From Pomphorhynchus laevis (taxonomy: Eukaryota > Acanthocephala > Palaeacanthocephala > Echinorhynchida > Pomphorhynchidae): 64,000 bases of DNA. The notes beneath the pieces are model-generated. The model was not told where the DNA came from and ran no database searches. It saw nothing but the letters and a program-made list of their open reading frames with translations. The stretch spans positions 1 to 64,000 of the forward strand of contig WNNJ02000402.1 of assembly GCA_012934845.2 (NCBI GenBank), read 5' to 3'. This document shows, piece by piece, positions 33,701-41,189 of the stretch (its first letter is position 1; each line of letters begins with the position of its first letter). Both the position numbers and the translations under genes were made by a program.

Positions 33701-36700
33701 TTAAACTTTTGTAGCTAATTTTTATACTTTAAACTTTTGTGGCTTTGCATTATATCTCACTCTGCGAACATTTTAGATGAAATGAACATTTTATCTAAAA
33801 AATAAAATGAACATTTTATAAAAATGAAATTAACATTTTATCTATGAAATTGAACATTTTAGTTTAAAGGTTGTATGTTATTTTGACAATGCCTTGTTTT
33901 TGAAGATGTGCTCATTACAATAAAACAGTTTGTATGCGAGACAACCATAACACTATAGCTTTATTGTTAATCCATTAATCCACTTTTTGCTATGTTTATT
34001 TTTGTTTTCTAAATTTCCAAAATAGAAAATTTGGTCAACTTATTTAAGCTTTTTATTGTTTGTTAAAAAACTACGAGTCGGTGTGATTGATCATGATTTT
34101 ATAATGACAATTAAAACGTCCGCTATTGTTCTTCGAATATTTTCTTGTTTATGATTCTTATGTTAATTTGTTTCAATAAAAGTGTTCATTGATTTATGTC
34201 GCTAGACTTTTCTAAATTAAACGACTAATTCAGTTAATTTAATAAAACTGTCTATTAGTTATTTCAATTAATAGCAGTAACTTGATCGTGGAAGATCATA
34301 CACGCAGTAAAAACCAGCATTTCTAACATACGCTTCGTTGTTATTCCAACTTTTCAGTAGTAGATACTTCGGTGTCGTTAAGTTACCGTCCTTCCGTTAT
34401 TATGACTACCTAATAATGATTCGTAATAACACAACATCGAAATATGTTCGATTATTTATCAATATATTGTTAGAGTCTACCTTGATAATATGCGAAGAAT
34501 CCTTCAAAATTTGTAATTTTTAAAATTATCACTATCACTAAATGAATCGTCATAATGTGGATTGAACTTTAACAATATCTAAAAAGAATTCAAATAAATT
34601 ACATTACATAATTTATTTTCTGTATGAAATAACATAAAATAAAATTTACATCGTTATTAATGAATTATGATGAAGGTATTCATAACATAATCATAAGAAT
34701 TCATCTTTACATTATAAATTCTTATATGCCTGACATTTTGTATGTCAGGCATATAAAATGGATATTTATATGCCTGACATACAATTTCATTGACCTCATG
34801 CTTAATAATATTAGATATGCTAGCATTTTAAATATTTAAAGAACTTAAAATCTAAAAATGTTAGAAACTACGTGGTTTTTGTCGAAACTACATTGGCAAA
34901 CGCTGAGTATATTAGTTTGTTATTTCCAATATAAATAGTTTTGCGACATTATGAACTATTTTTAAAAGTTATTCAATTTTAGTAAAGCTAGAGTAAGAAT
35001 ATTTAAATACAAAACAGAAATAAGTTTTCTAGTTTTGATAAAACTAGCTAATCATGTTTCAAAACATAAAATATTTTCAATTTTGTGCAAATTTAATAAT
35101 AAAATTTTTATCAATAAAATTGAGTTTTTTTTTAAATTATGTATCGGGATCATTCAAAACAAAATTTATATTAATATTTTGCTAGCTAGTGCTAGTGAAA
35201 TATTAAAAACAACATAATAATCATCATTTTGTGTTTTTCTGGTGATGCTTTAGCAGTAACTACTAAAATATTAAAATAAATTCGCTCAAAAATTCTAAAT
35301 TAACTAAATAGACCAAATTAAATCAGCTAACTGAGTCTACGTATTGTTATATAATTATAAAATAAACAAAACATAATAATGCTAAATCAAAATTTAATAA
35401 TTAAATAATAAAATTAATAATTGTTTTTAGATTTTCTATAATTTAAATCAAGTTAAAAATAAAAATAAAAAATAAAAAATAAAATTTAAAATAAACGTCA
35501 TTTTTATGAATTGACTAATAAATAACAGACGTTATATCAGAATAAGAATTAGAGGTCATCAGGAGGAACTGCTATGCTATCAGGTTTCGGCCCCTAACTC
35601 CTCAACCCAACATAGCAGCGGGGCCAAATACATGCTAATGATGTATTTCCTCTGAAATAACTATCTAGTATCTTATTCTAATGCAAAGTATATTATTTAT
35701 TATCCATCCATAAAAATTTGCCACTTAAGAGTTTAAATTTATTCTTTATATTATTGTGTTGATTTATATATTTTACTATTTTCTGCTTGATGTTATTTTT
35801 ATAGTAACCTAGTTTAAAATATGTATCTATTAAATTATTTAAATGATTTTGAAGAAAGCCAATATCATTACATATTGTTGCAATTCTTAAAATTTCATTA
35901 TTTAATGTATTATATTTTATATTATATGGTATGCATGAATGCTCATGCAAAAATATGTTTCTTGTAAATTTAAATATGTCATCTTTACGATATAAATTAA
36001 TAGTAGTTTTAGTTAATGTTAATTTAATGTTCATATCTAGATATACACCTTCTTTATCATTAATATTGGTTTTGTTAAGAATAAGGCTTTCTGGATAAAT
36101 GTGCTCACTAATTGAATAAAAATTATTAGAATTAAATACACATATATCATCAATGTATCGAAACATATATTTCATATATTTATATTGTTTAGATTTAGTT
36201 TTTACACAGTTATGAACAAATTCATATTATATAAAGCTTAAAAACAAGTCAGCTATAATTGGGCTACTATTACCACCCATTGGAACACCTTTTACTTGTC
36301 TAAATATAGATGTCCCTACTTTTAAATAATTTTGATTTATCAAAATATTTAAGGATTCTATTAATTCAATTTTATCCATATATTTATATTTATTTGATGG
36401 TTTAATTTTTGTTAGATAGGCGTTATAATTATTATAACATATATATGTATATCTTTTTCCGAAAATAAGGTTAATTAATTTTACTAACGCTTCTTTAATA
36501 TCTACTAAATCTAGATTTGTATAAAGCGTACTAAAATCGTATGTATTTATATTTTGAAAATTTATTCCTTTTGTCTGTTCTAAAAATTCTTTTGTAGAAT
36601 TAATACTGAAATAGTGTTTTATACCAGTATTAATTTCGATTACCTTGCAATATTTTTTAAAATGTGCTTTAATTACTTTAAGTATTTTATTCATAACTTA

Positions 36701-39059
36701 TTCAAAAATAAGTTATTTCTGATAAAACTACAAATGATTAAATCACATCTTTAGTTGTTAGCTATATGCATACGCAATTAATAATAACTTATTGTTATAA
36801 TTTTTAACATAAAAAGATAAATGAGTATAACATTTTGTGCTGCACAATGATCTGCTTTAAAATATTGAAATGTGTAATACAATATTTCAACACGGTAATT
36901 TTAATTACCATGTTGTTTTTATACACCTACAATTATATAACGTAGGTATAATGCCTCTTTTCTGATTTGTTTTACATGCGGTCTAAATTTCTTGTGAAGG
37001 ATGCCACTTCGAAAGCTCAGTTTATTGCTGAGGAAGGATGGAAAAGAGTTGCTACGCAAATGACAAGTGTGAATGAGCAGATCAGTGGAGCTCTACCGGA
37101 ACCATTTAAAAGTGGATACAATGCAGCTTTATCGTTAGTCCAAAAGATGTCAACAGAGTTCAACCAGGTAATTTTATGCATAATATCTATAATTTCATAT
37201 ATATATATTTCATGTTAAAATTTTAATCTACAGCAAAATATTAATAACCAGCTATTCAGCAAATTTGTGACCCTACAACCAAATACTGGAAGTTAAAAAT
37301 TCCAAAAACACATTCGAATGATATATGAAATAAAACAAAATGAAACTTGTGGTAAAAATGCTGATAAAGGATCATGACTAGTGCTATGGGGTAAATCTGA
37401 TTATGAAGCTATGAGACAATTACATTCTACAACTTATGGAAAAACAACATCTAAAGAACTGGATCATATATAAAACGATTTGAGAGAATACAGACTCAAA
37501 TACGAGTCAATAAAAATTATTAACAATAACAAATTAAATTCGATAAGATCAACACATAGAGTAGCAGTTTTCTAACTGCTAGTGTTAGAAAACTGCTACT
37601 CTATTGGCTGTTGCTAAATATGCATAAGGAAGACCGTTAAGAAGTAGAACAATAATATTTAACAATACAGCAATAACAGAAACATTATCTAGATATTTAG
37701 ACTCTATATTGGAACCAGTCTTACCAAGCATAAATAGTTAACTGAAGGATGCATATGACATTCTTGATAAATTAAAAAAGCGCATACCATAATTGATTAT
37801 GAAGATGCTATTTTAACTATCGATGTTTCTAATTTATACACTTACATTCAACACGACGAAAAACTACAAAGAATAAACACTAGAATACAACAGGCTTGAG
37901 TTGATAGTGGAACAATCACTTTGGTTACATATGATCTTAGACTAATATTAGAAGACAATGCTTGTGAATTCGATTGTCTTGTGCGACAATAGAAAGTGGG
38001 GAATGTCATAGGAACACTAGTAGCATCTGATAATGCAATATAGGGAATTACGAACATGACTTGTTACAGAAGTGTTATTGCAAACAATATTTATAATATA
38101 GGTGCATAGACGACATATTTATGGTATGGAAAACAGGTTAACACAATCTTCTAAATCGATTTATTGACGATTTAAATAATTTTGGACTCTTGAATTTGAC
38201 AGTTAAGAGAAACGTTTCAAAACGCACTTACATCATCTAAATGCTTAATTGAAATCAATTAAGTATAAATAACCAACGATAAATTCTAATTGCATTTAAA
38301 GCATAAAATTCTATAGTCAAAATTATGCTAAAATTGGTGGTTGCAAAAATGTAGGAAACCGCAGACAAAATTTAAAACCCTGGACTAATATTATATGCCA
38401 TCAGTGGAGTTTCGATGTATGATTGTGTGTTGTCATTAATGATTGTTCGATGCATTTAGAACTTCTTTTTGTATATGCTTTATGAATAATATGTGTATAA
38501 GGCATTTAATTTTTTGTTTTGCTCTGTTTCATTCTCAGAAGTTCAATACAAATGATGTATAATCCTTCCATTGAGCACTGCGACGCTCCTTAATTTTTTT
38601 TGATTTTGCTCTTTAATCTTCATTTTATGCAAATACGTATTCTCATATTTAGGGTGTTTTTATCGTTTGAATGCAGCATATACACTAATAAAATGCGTAT
38701 TTTAATCATATTTTGTACATCGTATCAAAATAATAATAGTATTACAAGTGGATTCTTTGGTTAAGCCCGCAAAGAATTTAATAACAATAATTCTTTGCGA
38801 AGATTTTACTGTGAAGATGCCAGCAAATGATGGTGAAAAATCAGAATTTTTATTTTCATTAAAGTTTATTGCTCCTTTCTCAATATAACTTATTCTAAAT
38901 ACTCACCGCAAGCACTGTATCATCGTCTTATTTTAGAAATTACCTTCAAATGCAGATATGCTGAAACAGATTCACGTGTCTATTGATACAATTTCTAAGT
39001 ACCTAGAGTCATTACAGAAATGGCTTACAACCGAAGAACCTGAATCATCCTCACTGTAA
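18533..39059 (+). CDS. Host gene, six exons: perilipin-like lipid-droplet protein (265 aa)
   Basis: Joining exons at 18533-18722, 23542-23624, 26931-26970, 33338-33531, 37000-37167 and 38937-39059 gives one open frame. All five introns are GT..AG and every phase matches. The product is alanine/serine/leucine-rich and helical: SIPMIKELQDALTAASKQA, then YVDPYVPMATDAIKNLEQSY, then ASSIKDLVNTTLMDFSQVKD, then LPEPFKSGYNAALSLVQKMS and a helical tail ending TTEEPESSSL. The order (an N-terminal helix, a 'VD..a...i..LE..yP.L' segment, an 11-mer-like amphipathic helix and a C-terminal bundle) fits the PAT/perilipin family, which coats lipid droplets. This is by pattern, without alignment; another apolipoprotein-like helical protein is possible. 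No signal peptide or membrane span. Introns of 1.8-6.4 kb are filled with repeats. Confidence 0.55.
18723..19480. other. Intron 1, unassigned part
   Basis: AT-rich. No repeat family or RNA recognised. A short direct repeat (TTACGAAATC, 19001 and 19029) is present. Confidence 0.3.
19481..19620 (-). repeat. PLE 3' end-like motif
   Basis: On the minus strand ACTGAAGAAGGCTCACACCG then CAAGCTTAAAG matches the CTGAAGAAGGC...GC(C)GAAAGCTT motif of PLE copies A-D, so this is a decayed PLE tail of that kind. Confidence 0.5.
19870..20310 (-). mobile_element. PLE-like 3' fragment (family d)
   Basis: Similar along its whole length to 35480-35900 (shared TTATCCATCCATAAAAATTT and AATGATTTTGAAGAAAGC), i.e. 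the 3' UTR and last codons of the family d RT. Same orientation as the larger copy in intron 4. Confidence 0.75.
20663..20708 (-). ncRNA. Hammerhead-like core of the 440-bp repeat
   Basis: Minus strand: CTGACGA, stem II GCCCG...CGGGC (5 bp, long loop), GAAAC. Core bases are right. Stems I and III are not obvious: ACG could pair with CGT near 20635, with weak stem I beyond. A second copy lies near 21103-21148. Confidence 0.5.
20745..20820 (-). ncRNA. tRNA-like segment (pol III A/B boxes)
   Basis: Minus strand: TAGCCTAGCAGTCAAGAGC fits an A box and GCTCGAATC a B box, 32 nt apart, normal tRNA spacing. Arms are too imperfect for a working tRNA. A second copy lies about 440 bp on, at 21185-21260. 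Confidence 0.6.
21506..21745 (+). repeat. PLE-end-like sequence
   Basis: TTTTCCTGAAGAAGGTCACT followed by AGTTATTCGAAAG (about 21588-21617) again fits CTGAAGA-stem-GAAAG. No coding part is attached. Confidence 0.45.
21765..22500 (-). repeat. 351-bp tandem repeat with textbook hammerhead
   Basis: TTGCAGCAATACAATGT-like landmark at 21781, 22131 and 22482 gives a period of 350-351 bp, so two units plus a partial one. Units differ at a few percent of sites. Each unit boundary carries the hammerhead; the middle one is intact. It runs directly into the 462-bp family at about 22500. Confidence 0.85.
22086..22138 (-). ncRNA. Type I hammerhead ribozyme (351-bp family)
   Basis: Minus strand, 5' to 3': CTGCAA (stem I), CTGATGA, stem II GGCTTC-TA-GAAGCC, GAAAC, stem III ACG with loop GTACGA and CGT, cleavage after GTC, then TTGCAG completing stem I with six perfect pairs. 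Every conserved core nucleotide is present. The neighbouring copies are damaged: at 22441-22490 stem III is changed, and near 21765 the core reads CTAATGA. Confidence 0.9.
22501..23195 (-). repeat. 462-bp hammerhead repeat, second cluster
   Basis: About 1.5 decayed units of the family at 11.6-13.7 kb, recognised by CTACGTATGCCCAGTCATCC and CATAAACACCAG. The hammerhead at about 22774-22813 reads CTGACGA-GCTC...GTGC-GAAACGC with stem I partly mismatched. The array ends at about 23195 in AT-rich intron. Confidence 0.75.
23542..23624 (+). CDS. Host gene exon 2
   Basis: Acceptor TTTTTACTAAATAG, donor GAG/GTGAGA. Codes VDPYVPMATDAIKNLEQSYP then SLTKSSTE. It has no start codon of its own and is recognisable only through phase and sequence character. 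Confidence 0.75.
23950..24240. repeat. 104-bp tandem repeat with CCTGATGA hairpins
   Basis: Three units (ATTCCTGATGATC near 23966, ATTCCTGATGATAT near 24069, ATTCCTAATGATC near 24173). Each holds a hairpin of the form ATTCCTGATGAT...ATCA(T)CAGGAT and then TTTGAAATA. No hammerhead stem II between CTGATGA and GAAA was found. Confidence 0.7.
24250..25960 (+). mobile_element. RLE-type LINE fragment in intron 2
   Basis: Plus strand. RT motif C and flanks at 24313-24552 (KWYADDVNVVGSVGACLSAL); then a frame-shifted thumb with GTEIFGSPIGSKEF; then the C-terminal nuclease ORF 24937-25827. It differs clearly from the elements at 7.3-8.6 and 41.6-45.3 kb, so it is another lineage. The 5' part is missing and at least two frame changes separate the pieces. 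Confidence 0.75.
24937..25827 (+). CDS. LINE C-terminal zinc knuckle and restriction-like endonuclease
   Basis: A 296-codon frame. Residues ~60-90 read ARKKGASLWLFP and REFRDAINSRYGF; then a knuckle (CICGQPNNVAHGLSCKKGG) followed by TRHNLLRDI; then DARSDIVCTGLLG and SFIDIVVFNSNA, a D...(I)D(I)VV pattern like PD-(D/E)XK nucleases; then ISVALARASSRCLRDPRYHI and a stop. Such tails occur in non-LTR proteins of many invertebrates. In R2-type elements the nuclease nicks the target for primed reverse transcription. The first-domain RT is broken, so the ORF is a relic even though it is long. Confidence 0.65.
   Translation: MLFHTLKSVDPSEETMQDMIRTIVRQKSNFWAAILESIKASAPSILLNTILYARKKGASLWLFPRPIESEDCRLSAREFRDAINSRYGFTCSDVPLSCICGQPNNVAHGLSCKKGGLPITRHNLLRDIIARYLSRVSSCVAVEPVLAPVHPSHVFDSPNTTRDRDARSDIVCTGLLGNGNERSFIDIVVFNSNAPSYSRRTPANAHGYHEMRKRNRYFERIVDVERGSFFPLTFSTSGVAGITAKFVIRTISERTADKTGRKYIIIASEIRRSISVALARASSRCLRDPRYHIPGS
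26080..26405. repeat. Foldback element
   Basis: Near-perfect arms of about 150 bp meet at GTTTGGCGCAGCAGAAC / GTTCTGCTGCGCCAAAC around 26234. Each arm carries CTGATGA-TAGCA-GTA-TGCTA-TTGAAAA (minus copy near 26135) or a changed version (plus near 26325), the same hairpin theme as at 3.9-4.4 kb. Confidence 0.8.
26406..26930. other. Intron 2, unassigned part
   Basis: AT-rich. A small inverted pair CATTGCGT(C)TGGC / GCCAAACGCAATG lies near 26595-26627. Nothing else was recognised before the microexon. Confidence 0.3.
26931..26970 (+). CDS. Host gene exon 3 (40-nt microexon)
   Basis: Between ATCAATTAAG and GTAAAG, coding GIMEGLKKIKTSE plus one base. Without it, exon 2 (phase 0) and exon 4 (which needs one preceding base) do not fit: CAA GCT CAA TAA would stop at once. 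With it the spanning codon becomes GCA and the frame continues. The acceptor's pyrimidine tract is weak. Confidence 0.6.
27105..27240 (+). ncRNA. Hammerhead-like element between perfect 19-bp inverted repeats
   Basis: Arms TGTAAAACATGTAAGCCAG (about 27109) and CTGGCTTACATGTTTTACA (about 27212) are exact complements. Between them: a hairpin CCTCC...GGGAGG, then CTGATGA (27164-27170), stem II GTCAT-TGTG-ATGAC, GAAACG, GCATT, CGTC. Core, stem II and a 3-bp stem III (ACG/CGT, cleavage after GTC) are present. Stem I does not continue directly, but a later GTC followed by TGGC could pair with (T)GGCA. Good core, doubtful stem I. Confidence 0.6.
27241..27940. other. Intron 3, unassigned part
   Basis: AT-rich with no recognised gene, RNA or repeat family. 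Confidence 0.3.
27941..28350 (+). mobile_element. PLE-like 3' region (family d), inverted relative to intron 4 copy
   Basis: Plus-strand sequence from about 28060 to 28350 is the reverse complement of about 35320-35600 with few differences (shared ATAGCATAGCAGTTCCTCCT and AATTATAGAAAATCTAAAAA). Just before it a 58-bp block (AAAATAAAGTCGATATGTGA...) is directly duplicated at about 27958 and 28017. It is a 5'-truncated insertion: only 3' UTR is present. Confidence 0.75.
28622..28658. repeat. GC-rich hairpin
   Basis: GGCCCTAAGTGC and GCACCTAGGGCC form a stem with one mismatch and a 13-nt loop. It stands out in AT-rich sequence. Role unknown. Confidence 0.5.
28848..29070. repeat. 135-bp direct duplication upstream of the RTE LINE
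   Basis: ATTGGACAATGGACGAA...GGCGGAAG...TTACAGTAGCGATG occurs at about 28848 and 28983, about 135 bp apart with moderate divergence. It precedes RTE copy 2 and may be its repeated 5' UTR or promoter (inference). Confidence 0.6.
29155..32160 (+). mobile_element. RTE/Rex3-like LINE, near full length, decayed (copy 2)
   Basis: Plus strand, in intron 3: AP endonuclease (about 29270-29940), connector (30000-30720), RT (30780-31430) and C-terminal part (31640-31985). Recognisable text: ICFVDLEKAFNRVPRERLW, SLYKSVVVKRKLSHRVKLSV, VPILIYGHELWVTTKRIRYR and ESQLRWLRHVLRMSMDCLPW. Many stops and frame changes. A ~75-bp foreign block sits in the RT at about 31408-31485 (related sequence at 32394-32466). 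No typical 3' tail repeat is seen. Confidence 0.8.
31649..31981 (+). pseudogene. RTE-like LINE C-terminal segment
   Basis: The longest clean piece of copy 2, 110 codons: VVKRKLSHRVKLSVYRAMFV, GHELWVTTKRIRYRIQASKN and SQLRWLRHVLRM are conserved signatures after the RT domain of Rex3-like RTE elements. It continues recognisably past the stop as TGLSRKIPRCKR-like sequence. No catalytic residues lie here. Confidence 0.7.
32455..32600. repeat. Direct and inverted short repeat
   Basis: TATATAGAAGTAATAGTAGA followed by ACCCGGAGTAGATCGAT occurs at about 32468 and 32547 as a direct repeat. GATCGATTGATATATCATAT lies between, and TATTACTTCTATATATAGAAGTAATA forms a palindrome at the join. Confidence 0.7.
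32601..33337. other. Intron 3 tail, unassigned
   Basis: AT-rich. A hairpin-rich patch with TCATGTAATCATGATAACC lies at about 32705-32760. No gene recognised up to the exon 4 acceptor. Confidence 0.3.
33338..33531 (+). CDS. Host gene exon 4
   Basis: Strong acceptor TTTCTTTGTTTTGCAG, donor CCT/GTGAGT. Codes (A)SSIKDLVNTTLMDFSQVKD, then alanine-rich helix with TKAAAASTEAILNQLGSEAK and EKYALLP. It lies between two inverted copies of a PLE 3' region in the flanking introns. Confidence 0.75.
33532..35300. other. Intron 4, first part
   Basis: AT-rich, no gene recognised. A clear hairpin ATATGCCTGACA-TTTTG-TATGTCAGGCATAT lies at 34722-34755, with a third copy of ATATGCCTGACATACA at 34768. Near 35240 CTGGTGATGC...TAGCAGTAAC resembles the CTGATGA hairpins. 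Confidence 0.35.
35693..36175 (-). CDS. PLE-like reverse transcriptase, C-terminal half
   Basis: 160 codons beginning with motif C (FRYIDDICVFNSNNF, the catalytic DD), then ESLILNKTNINDKEGVYLDM, TINLYRKDDIFKF and thumb helices (LGYYKNNIKQKIVKYINQHN). The end FLWMDNK is conserved in the 20.1-kb fragment. Confidence 0.7.
   Translation of the reverse strand: MKYMFRYIDDICVFNSNNFYSISEHIYPESLILNKTNINDKEGVYLDMNIKLTLTKTTINLYRKDDIFKFTRNIFLHEHSCIPYNIKYNTLNNEILRIATICNDIGFLQNHLNNLIDTYFKLGYYKNNIKQKIVKYINQHNNIKNKFKLLSGKFLWMDNK
36227..36694 (-). CDS. PLE-like reverse transcriptase, N-terminal half
   Basis: 155 codons of the RT fingers and palm: ILKVIKAHFKKYCKVIEIN, motif A (NINTYDFSTLYTNLDLVDIK) with its catalytic aspartate, and motif B (RQVKGVPMGGNSSPIIADLF). 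The protein is AT-driven in composition (asparagine, isoleucine, lysine, tyrosine rich). It is separated from the C-terminal half by one break, so the copy as it stands is not a complete enzyme. Confidence 0.7.
   Translation of the reverse strand: MNKILKVIKAHFKKYCKVIEINTGIKHYFSINSTKEFLEQTKGINFQNINTYDFSTLYTNLDLVDIKEALVKLINLIFGKRYTYICYNNYNAYLTKIKPSNKYKYMDKIELIESLNILINQNYLKVGTSIFRQVKGVPMGGNSSPIIADLFLSFI
37000..37167 (+). CDS. Host gene exon 5
   Basis: Acceptor AAATTTCTTGTGAAG, donor AACCAG/GTAATT, phase 0 on both sides. Codes DATSKAQFIAEEGWKRVATQ, MTSVNEQISGALPEPFKSGY and NAALSLVQKMSTEFNQ. The frame is open 33 nt further upstream, but that would not join in phase with a splice site I can see. 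Confidence 0.7.
37310..38330 (+). mobile_element. Decayed PLE-like RT (family e) in intron 5
   Basis: Plus-strand text with many breaks: KNADKGS-LVLWGKSDYEAM and STTYGKTTSKELDHI (RT N-terminal region of PLEs), ILTIDVSNLYTYIQHDEKLQ (motif A), NVIGTLVASDNAI (motif B), DDIFMVWKT-like sequence near 38110 and NFGLLNLTVKRNVSKRTYI. A perfect 19-bp inverted repeat (AGAGTAGCAGTTTTCTAAC) with a 7-nt loop is inserted at about 37557-37603. Confidence 0.65.
38331..38936. other. Intron 5 tail
   Basis: AT-rich, nothing recognised before the exon 6 acceptor. Confidence 0.3.
38937..39059 (+). CDS. Host gene exon 6 (terminal)
   Basis: Acceptor CATCGTCTTATTTTAG. Codes KLPSNADMLKQIHVSIDTIS, KYLESLQKWLTT and an acidic/serine tail EEPESSSL, then TAA at 39057. 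I see no canonical AATAAA close downstream. Confidence 0.7.
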   Translation, partial: KLPSNADMLKQIHVSIDTISKYLESLQKWLTTEEPESSSL

Positions 39060-39617
39060 TTTGTGCTTTTGACAACAAATAGCAGTTTAGACAGCTGGTA
39101 GACCGCATGTTTTTTTCAAAAACTACCAATTAATTATAACAGGTTTGTATAACATAATAATCGTTAATTGTTCAGTGGTTGTAAATTATTCTAAAAAATT
39201 ATATTGTATGATAAAAATTATATTGTGTACAGATCTATTGTATTTTTAGTATCTTGAATTGCAATGTTTCAATGTTCTAACAGCAAATATCAACTACTAC
39301 ATCAACGTTTCCATTCGATTCCGTAATTATCAATAGCTATTTCAACGACGATCACCATCATTTATTATTAGCAGCAGCACAACATTTTGTTGGTGAACAG
39401 TAGTTGAAATTCCATCCTATTTAGTTTATTGAGCTAACAATTTTAATGTTCTATTATTATAATTTTAAGAACTAATATGCTTTATGTTATATCAACGCGT
39501 AGTCTAAACTTGTTTTAAGAAATTTTGCTACAAAAACTGATGCAGTTTTAACTCAATCTCTCTCACTATTTTGCTGCACGTCAAAATGTTAATTAAAAAC
39601 GCATATAAAAGATAAAG
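39060..39617 (+). other. 3' UTR or downstream sequence of the host gene
   Basis: No ORF and no canonical poly(A) signal that I trust. It ends where a piece of the 515-bp satellite begins. Confidence 0.35.
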
Positions 39618-39858
39618 TTCATCAACTTACAAAGGTTACTAAACAAGCAACACGCTGTATTTCAGTAAAATCACAATGCACTAGCAAAAGCTTTTTTACC
39701 TCAAAGCACGAGCCAAGCTCTTGCGCAGATTCTAAGATTTGTCAATCCACATATAGTGATAATATAAATTGAAAACTACTGGTGAAGTTAGATCAATAAG
39801 AAATACTTTCAATACCCATTTTTATTACCCCAATTAGGAAATTATAAACCTGCATGCT
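39618..39858. repeat. Isolated piece of the 515-bp hammerhead satellite
   Basis: 241 bp from TTCATCAACTTACAAAGG to AACCTGCATGCT. By eye it is identical base for base to 46076-46316, although other satellite units differ from each other at many sites. The two identical copies bracket the 6.2-kb block that contains the RT-ubiquilin ORF. Confidence 0.9.
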
Positions 39859-40009
39859 AGCTGTCGCGTCCTGAGTGTGAACACGTAGAGAAAACATTAA
39901 TTAAGGCTTAAATACTTTAAGTTACAGTTTAGTAAAAAATAAATTTTCGGCACTATGAATTCACTAGGTACAAAAATAAATACAGTTCATTAGAAATATA
40001 GTGATGTTT

Positions 40010-40700
40010 CTCCAACCGACTTCACAAAACAAGCCGCATTTTCTCGTTGCACTGCTGCGCTAATTTGATGCAGAGGAAACTCATTGCCGGTTTACCTCCG
40101 GTCGACCGAACTATTTTTTCCCAGAAGCTGCAAAGGAGCCTCTGCGCTGGTACCAATTGCTTTCAGCGTCTCGATGGCGATCGGAACAATCGTGTTCTTC
40201 CCCTCATCTAAGCCGCTATATTTGGTACGCTTCACAAGTTTCACATGATCAGCAATGGAACTTGCAGATTTGGTCATGCATGTCCCAAAAAAAGCTCTCG
40301 CCTCGCCTCCCACGCACTAACGAAGACCCGTCGGACCGCTTGCCGTCGTTTCTAGTCAAACCGACAGGTTCCAGTTTGTATGGAATTCATGCGGAGGCTA
40401 AGACCATTCTCACAATTTCATTAACCACTGATTTGCGTAGATTTATGCCTTTTGTTTTGTTGTAGTCTAGCGTATGGGCGCTGTTTTTCCGGACCGCTTC
40501 GCCGCATATACATCGATGTTGTTGTGCAAATTGAATGCAAAGTCTGAGTGCAATTACGGTAGACAACGATTGGTCATCAAGCCGAGTGCCAACGGAAGCT
40601 ATCGGTAATGCTTCGAGGAAAGCCCCATACCATTTTGAAGCGGTAGCAATGAAGCTAGCATGATATTCGGGACTAGTTGCTTTGTCGACAAGCTTTTGAT
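40010..40700 (-). mobile_element. RLE-type LINE C-terminal fragment
   Basis: Minus strand. Over two frames it reads QHRCICGEAVRKNSAHTLDY, LEPVGLTRNDGKRSDGSSLV, then KLVKRTKYSGLDEGKNTIVP and IAIETLKAIGTSAEAPLQLL. These match the knuckle, PD-(D/E)XK-like and following segments of the 7.3-8.6 kb element. Neither the RT nor the last residues are present. Confidence 0.7.
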
Positions 40701-41150
40701 GACACGCATTATAATAGTTACAATTAAGTTGTAATTTTTAATGAATGCTACTGAAAAGTTTAAGTGTAATTTTAAAGTTTCAGTGTAATTTTAATGGCGG
40801 GTAGCCTTTTAAAGCATTAAACACTGAAATAAATAGATAAAAGTGACATACTTAATTTTACAATATAATAATTTAAATTGGGATATGTTGGCTAGCGAAG
40901 TTGTTCTCTAAGTAAGTAGATTTTATTAATGTCGCTAATCAACCATTTTTCATAAAAACCATAAAACATTAATAACTTTTAAAGCACCTTTGAATGATTA
41001 ATATCGATGGATGCAAGCAAAAGAGGTTCTGATTGCAGTTTGCGATGCTACATATTCATCGTAGGACTAAGTGAGAATTGACCACGTAAAATTAGATCAA
41101 TTAATCGCAACTAAAACACTACGTCGTTTTGACGTCATATAAAACGTGAC
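40701..41150. other. Unassigned AT-rich stretch
   Basis: Nothing recognised. A short direct repeat (GTTTAAGTGTAATTTTAA / GTTTCAGTGTAATTTTAA) lies at about 40757-40795. Confidence 0.3.
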
Positions 41151-41189
41151 TTTAAAAATTTGATATTAAATCTGTAGATTATTTATTTT

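Larger units (their letters stand above)
35300..36694 (-). mobile_element. PLE-like element (family d) with RT, in intron 4
   Basis: Minus strand: RT from 36694 to 35693, then a 3' UTR to about 35300. The RT has IDFSTLYTNLDLVDIKEALV-like motif A (YDFSTLYTNL), QVKGVPMGGNSSPIIADLFL (motif B), FRYIDDICVFNS (motif C) and GVYLDMNIKLTLT (the PLE 'LD' strand). Such RTs are typical of Penelope-like elements, possibly the Naiad/Chlamys-type lineage (family-level inference). No GIY-YIG is seen downstream, which would fit N-terminal endonuclease types or truncation. Related fragments lie at 4.4, 19.9, 28.0 and probably 41.2 and 45.3 kb. Confidence 0.75.

Noticed and set aside
40157-40465. 102-aa plus-strand ORF
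   Set aside because: It is the antisense of an RLE LINE fragment whose minus-strand frames carry clear family signatures.
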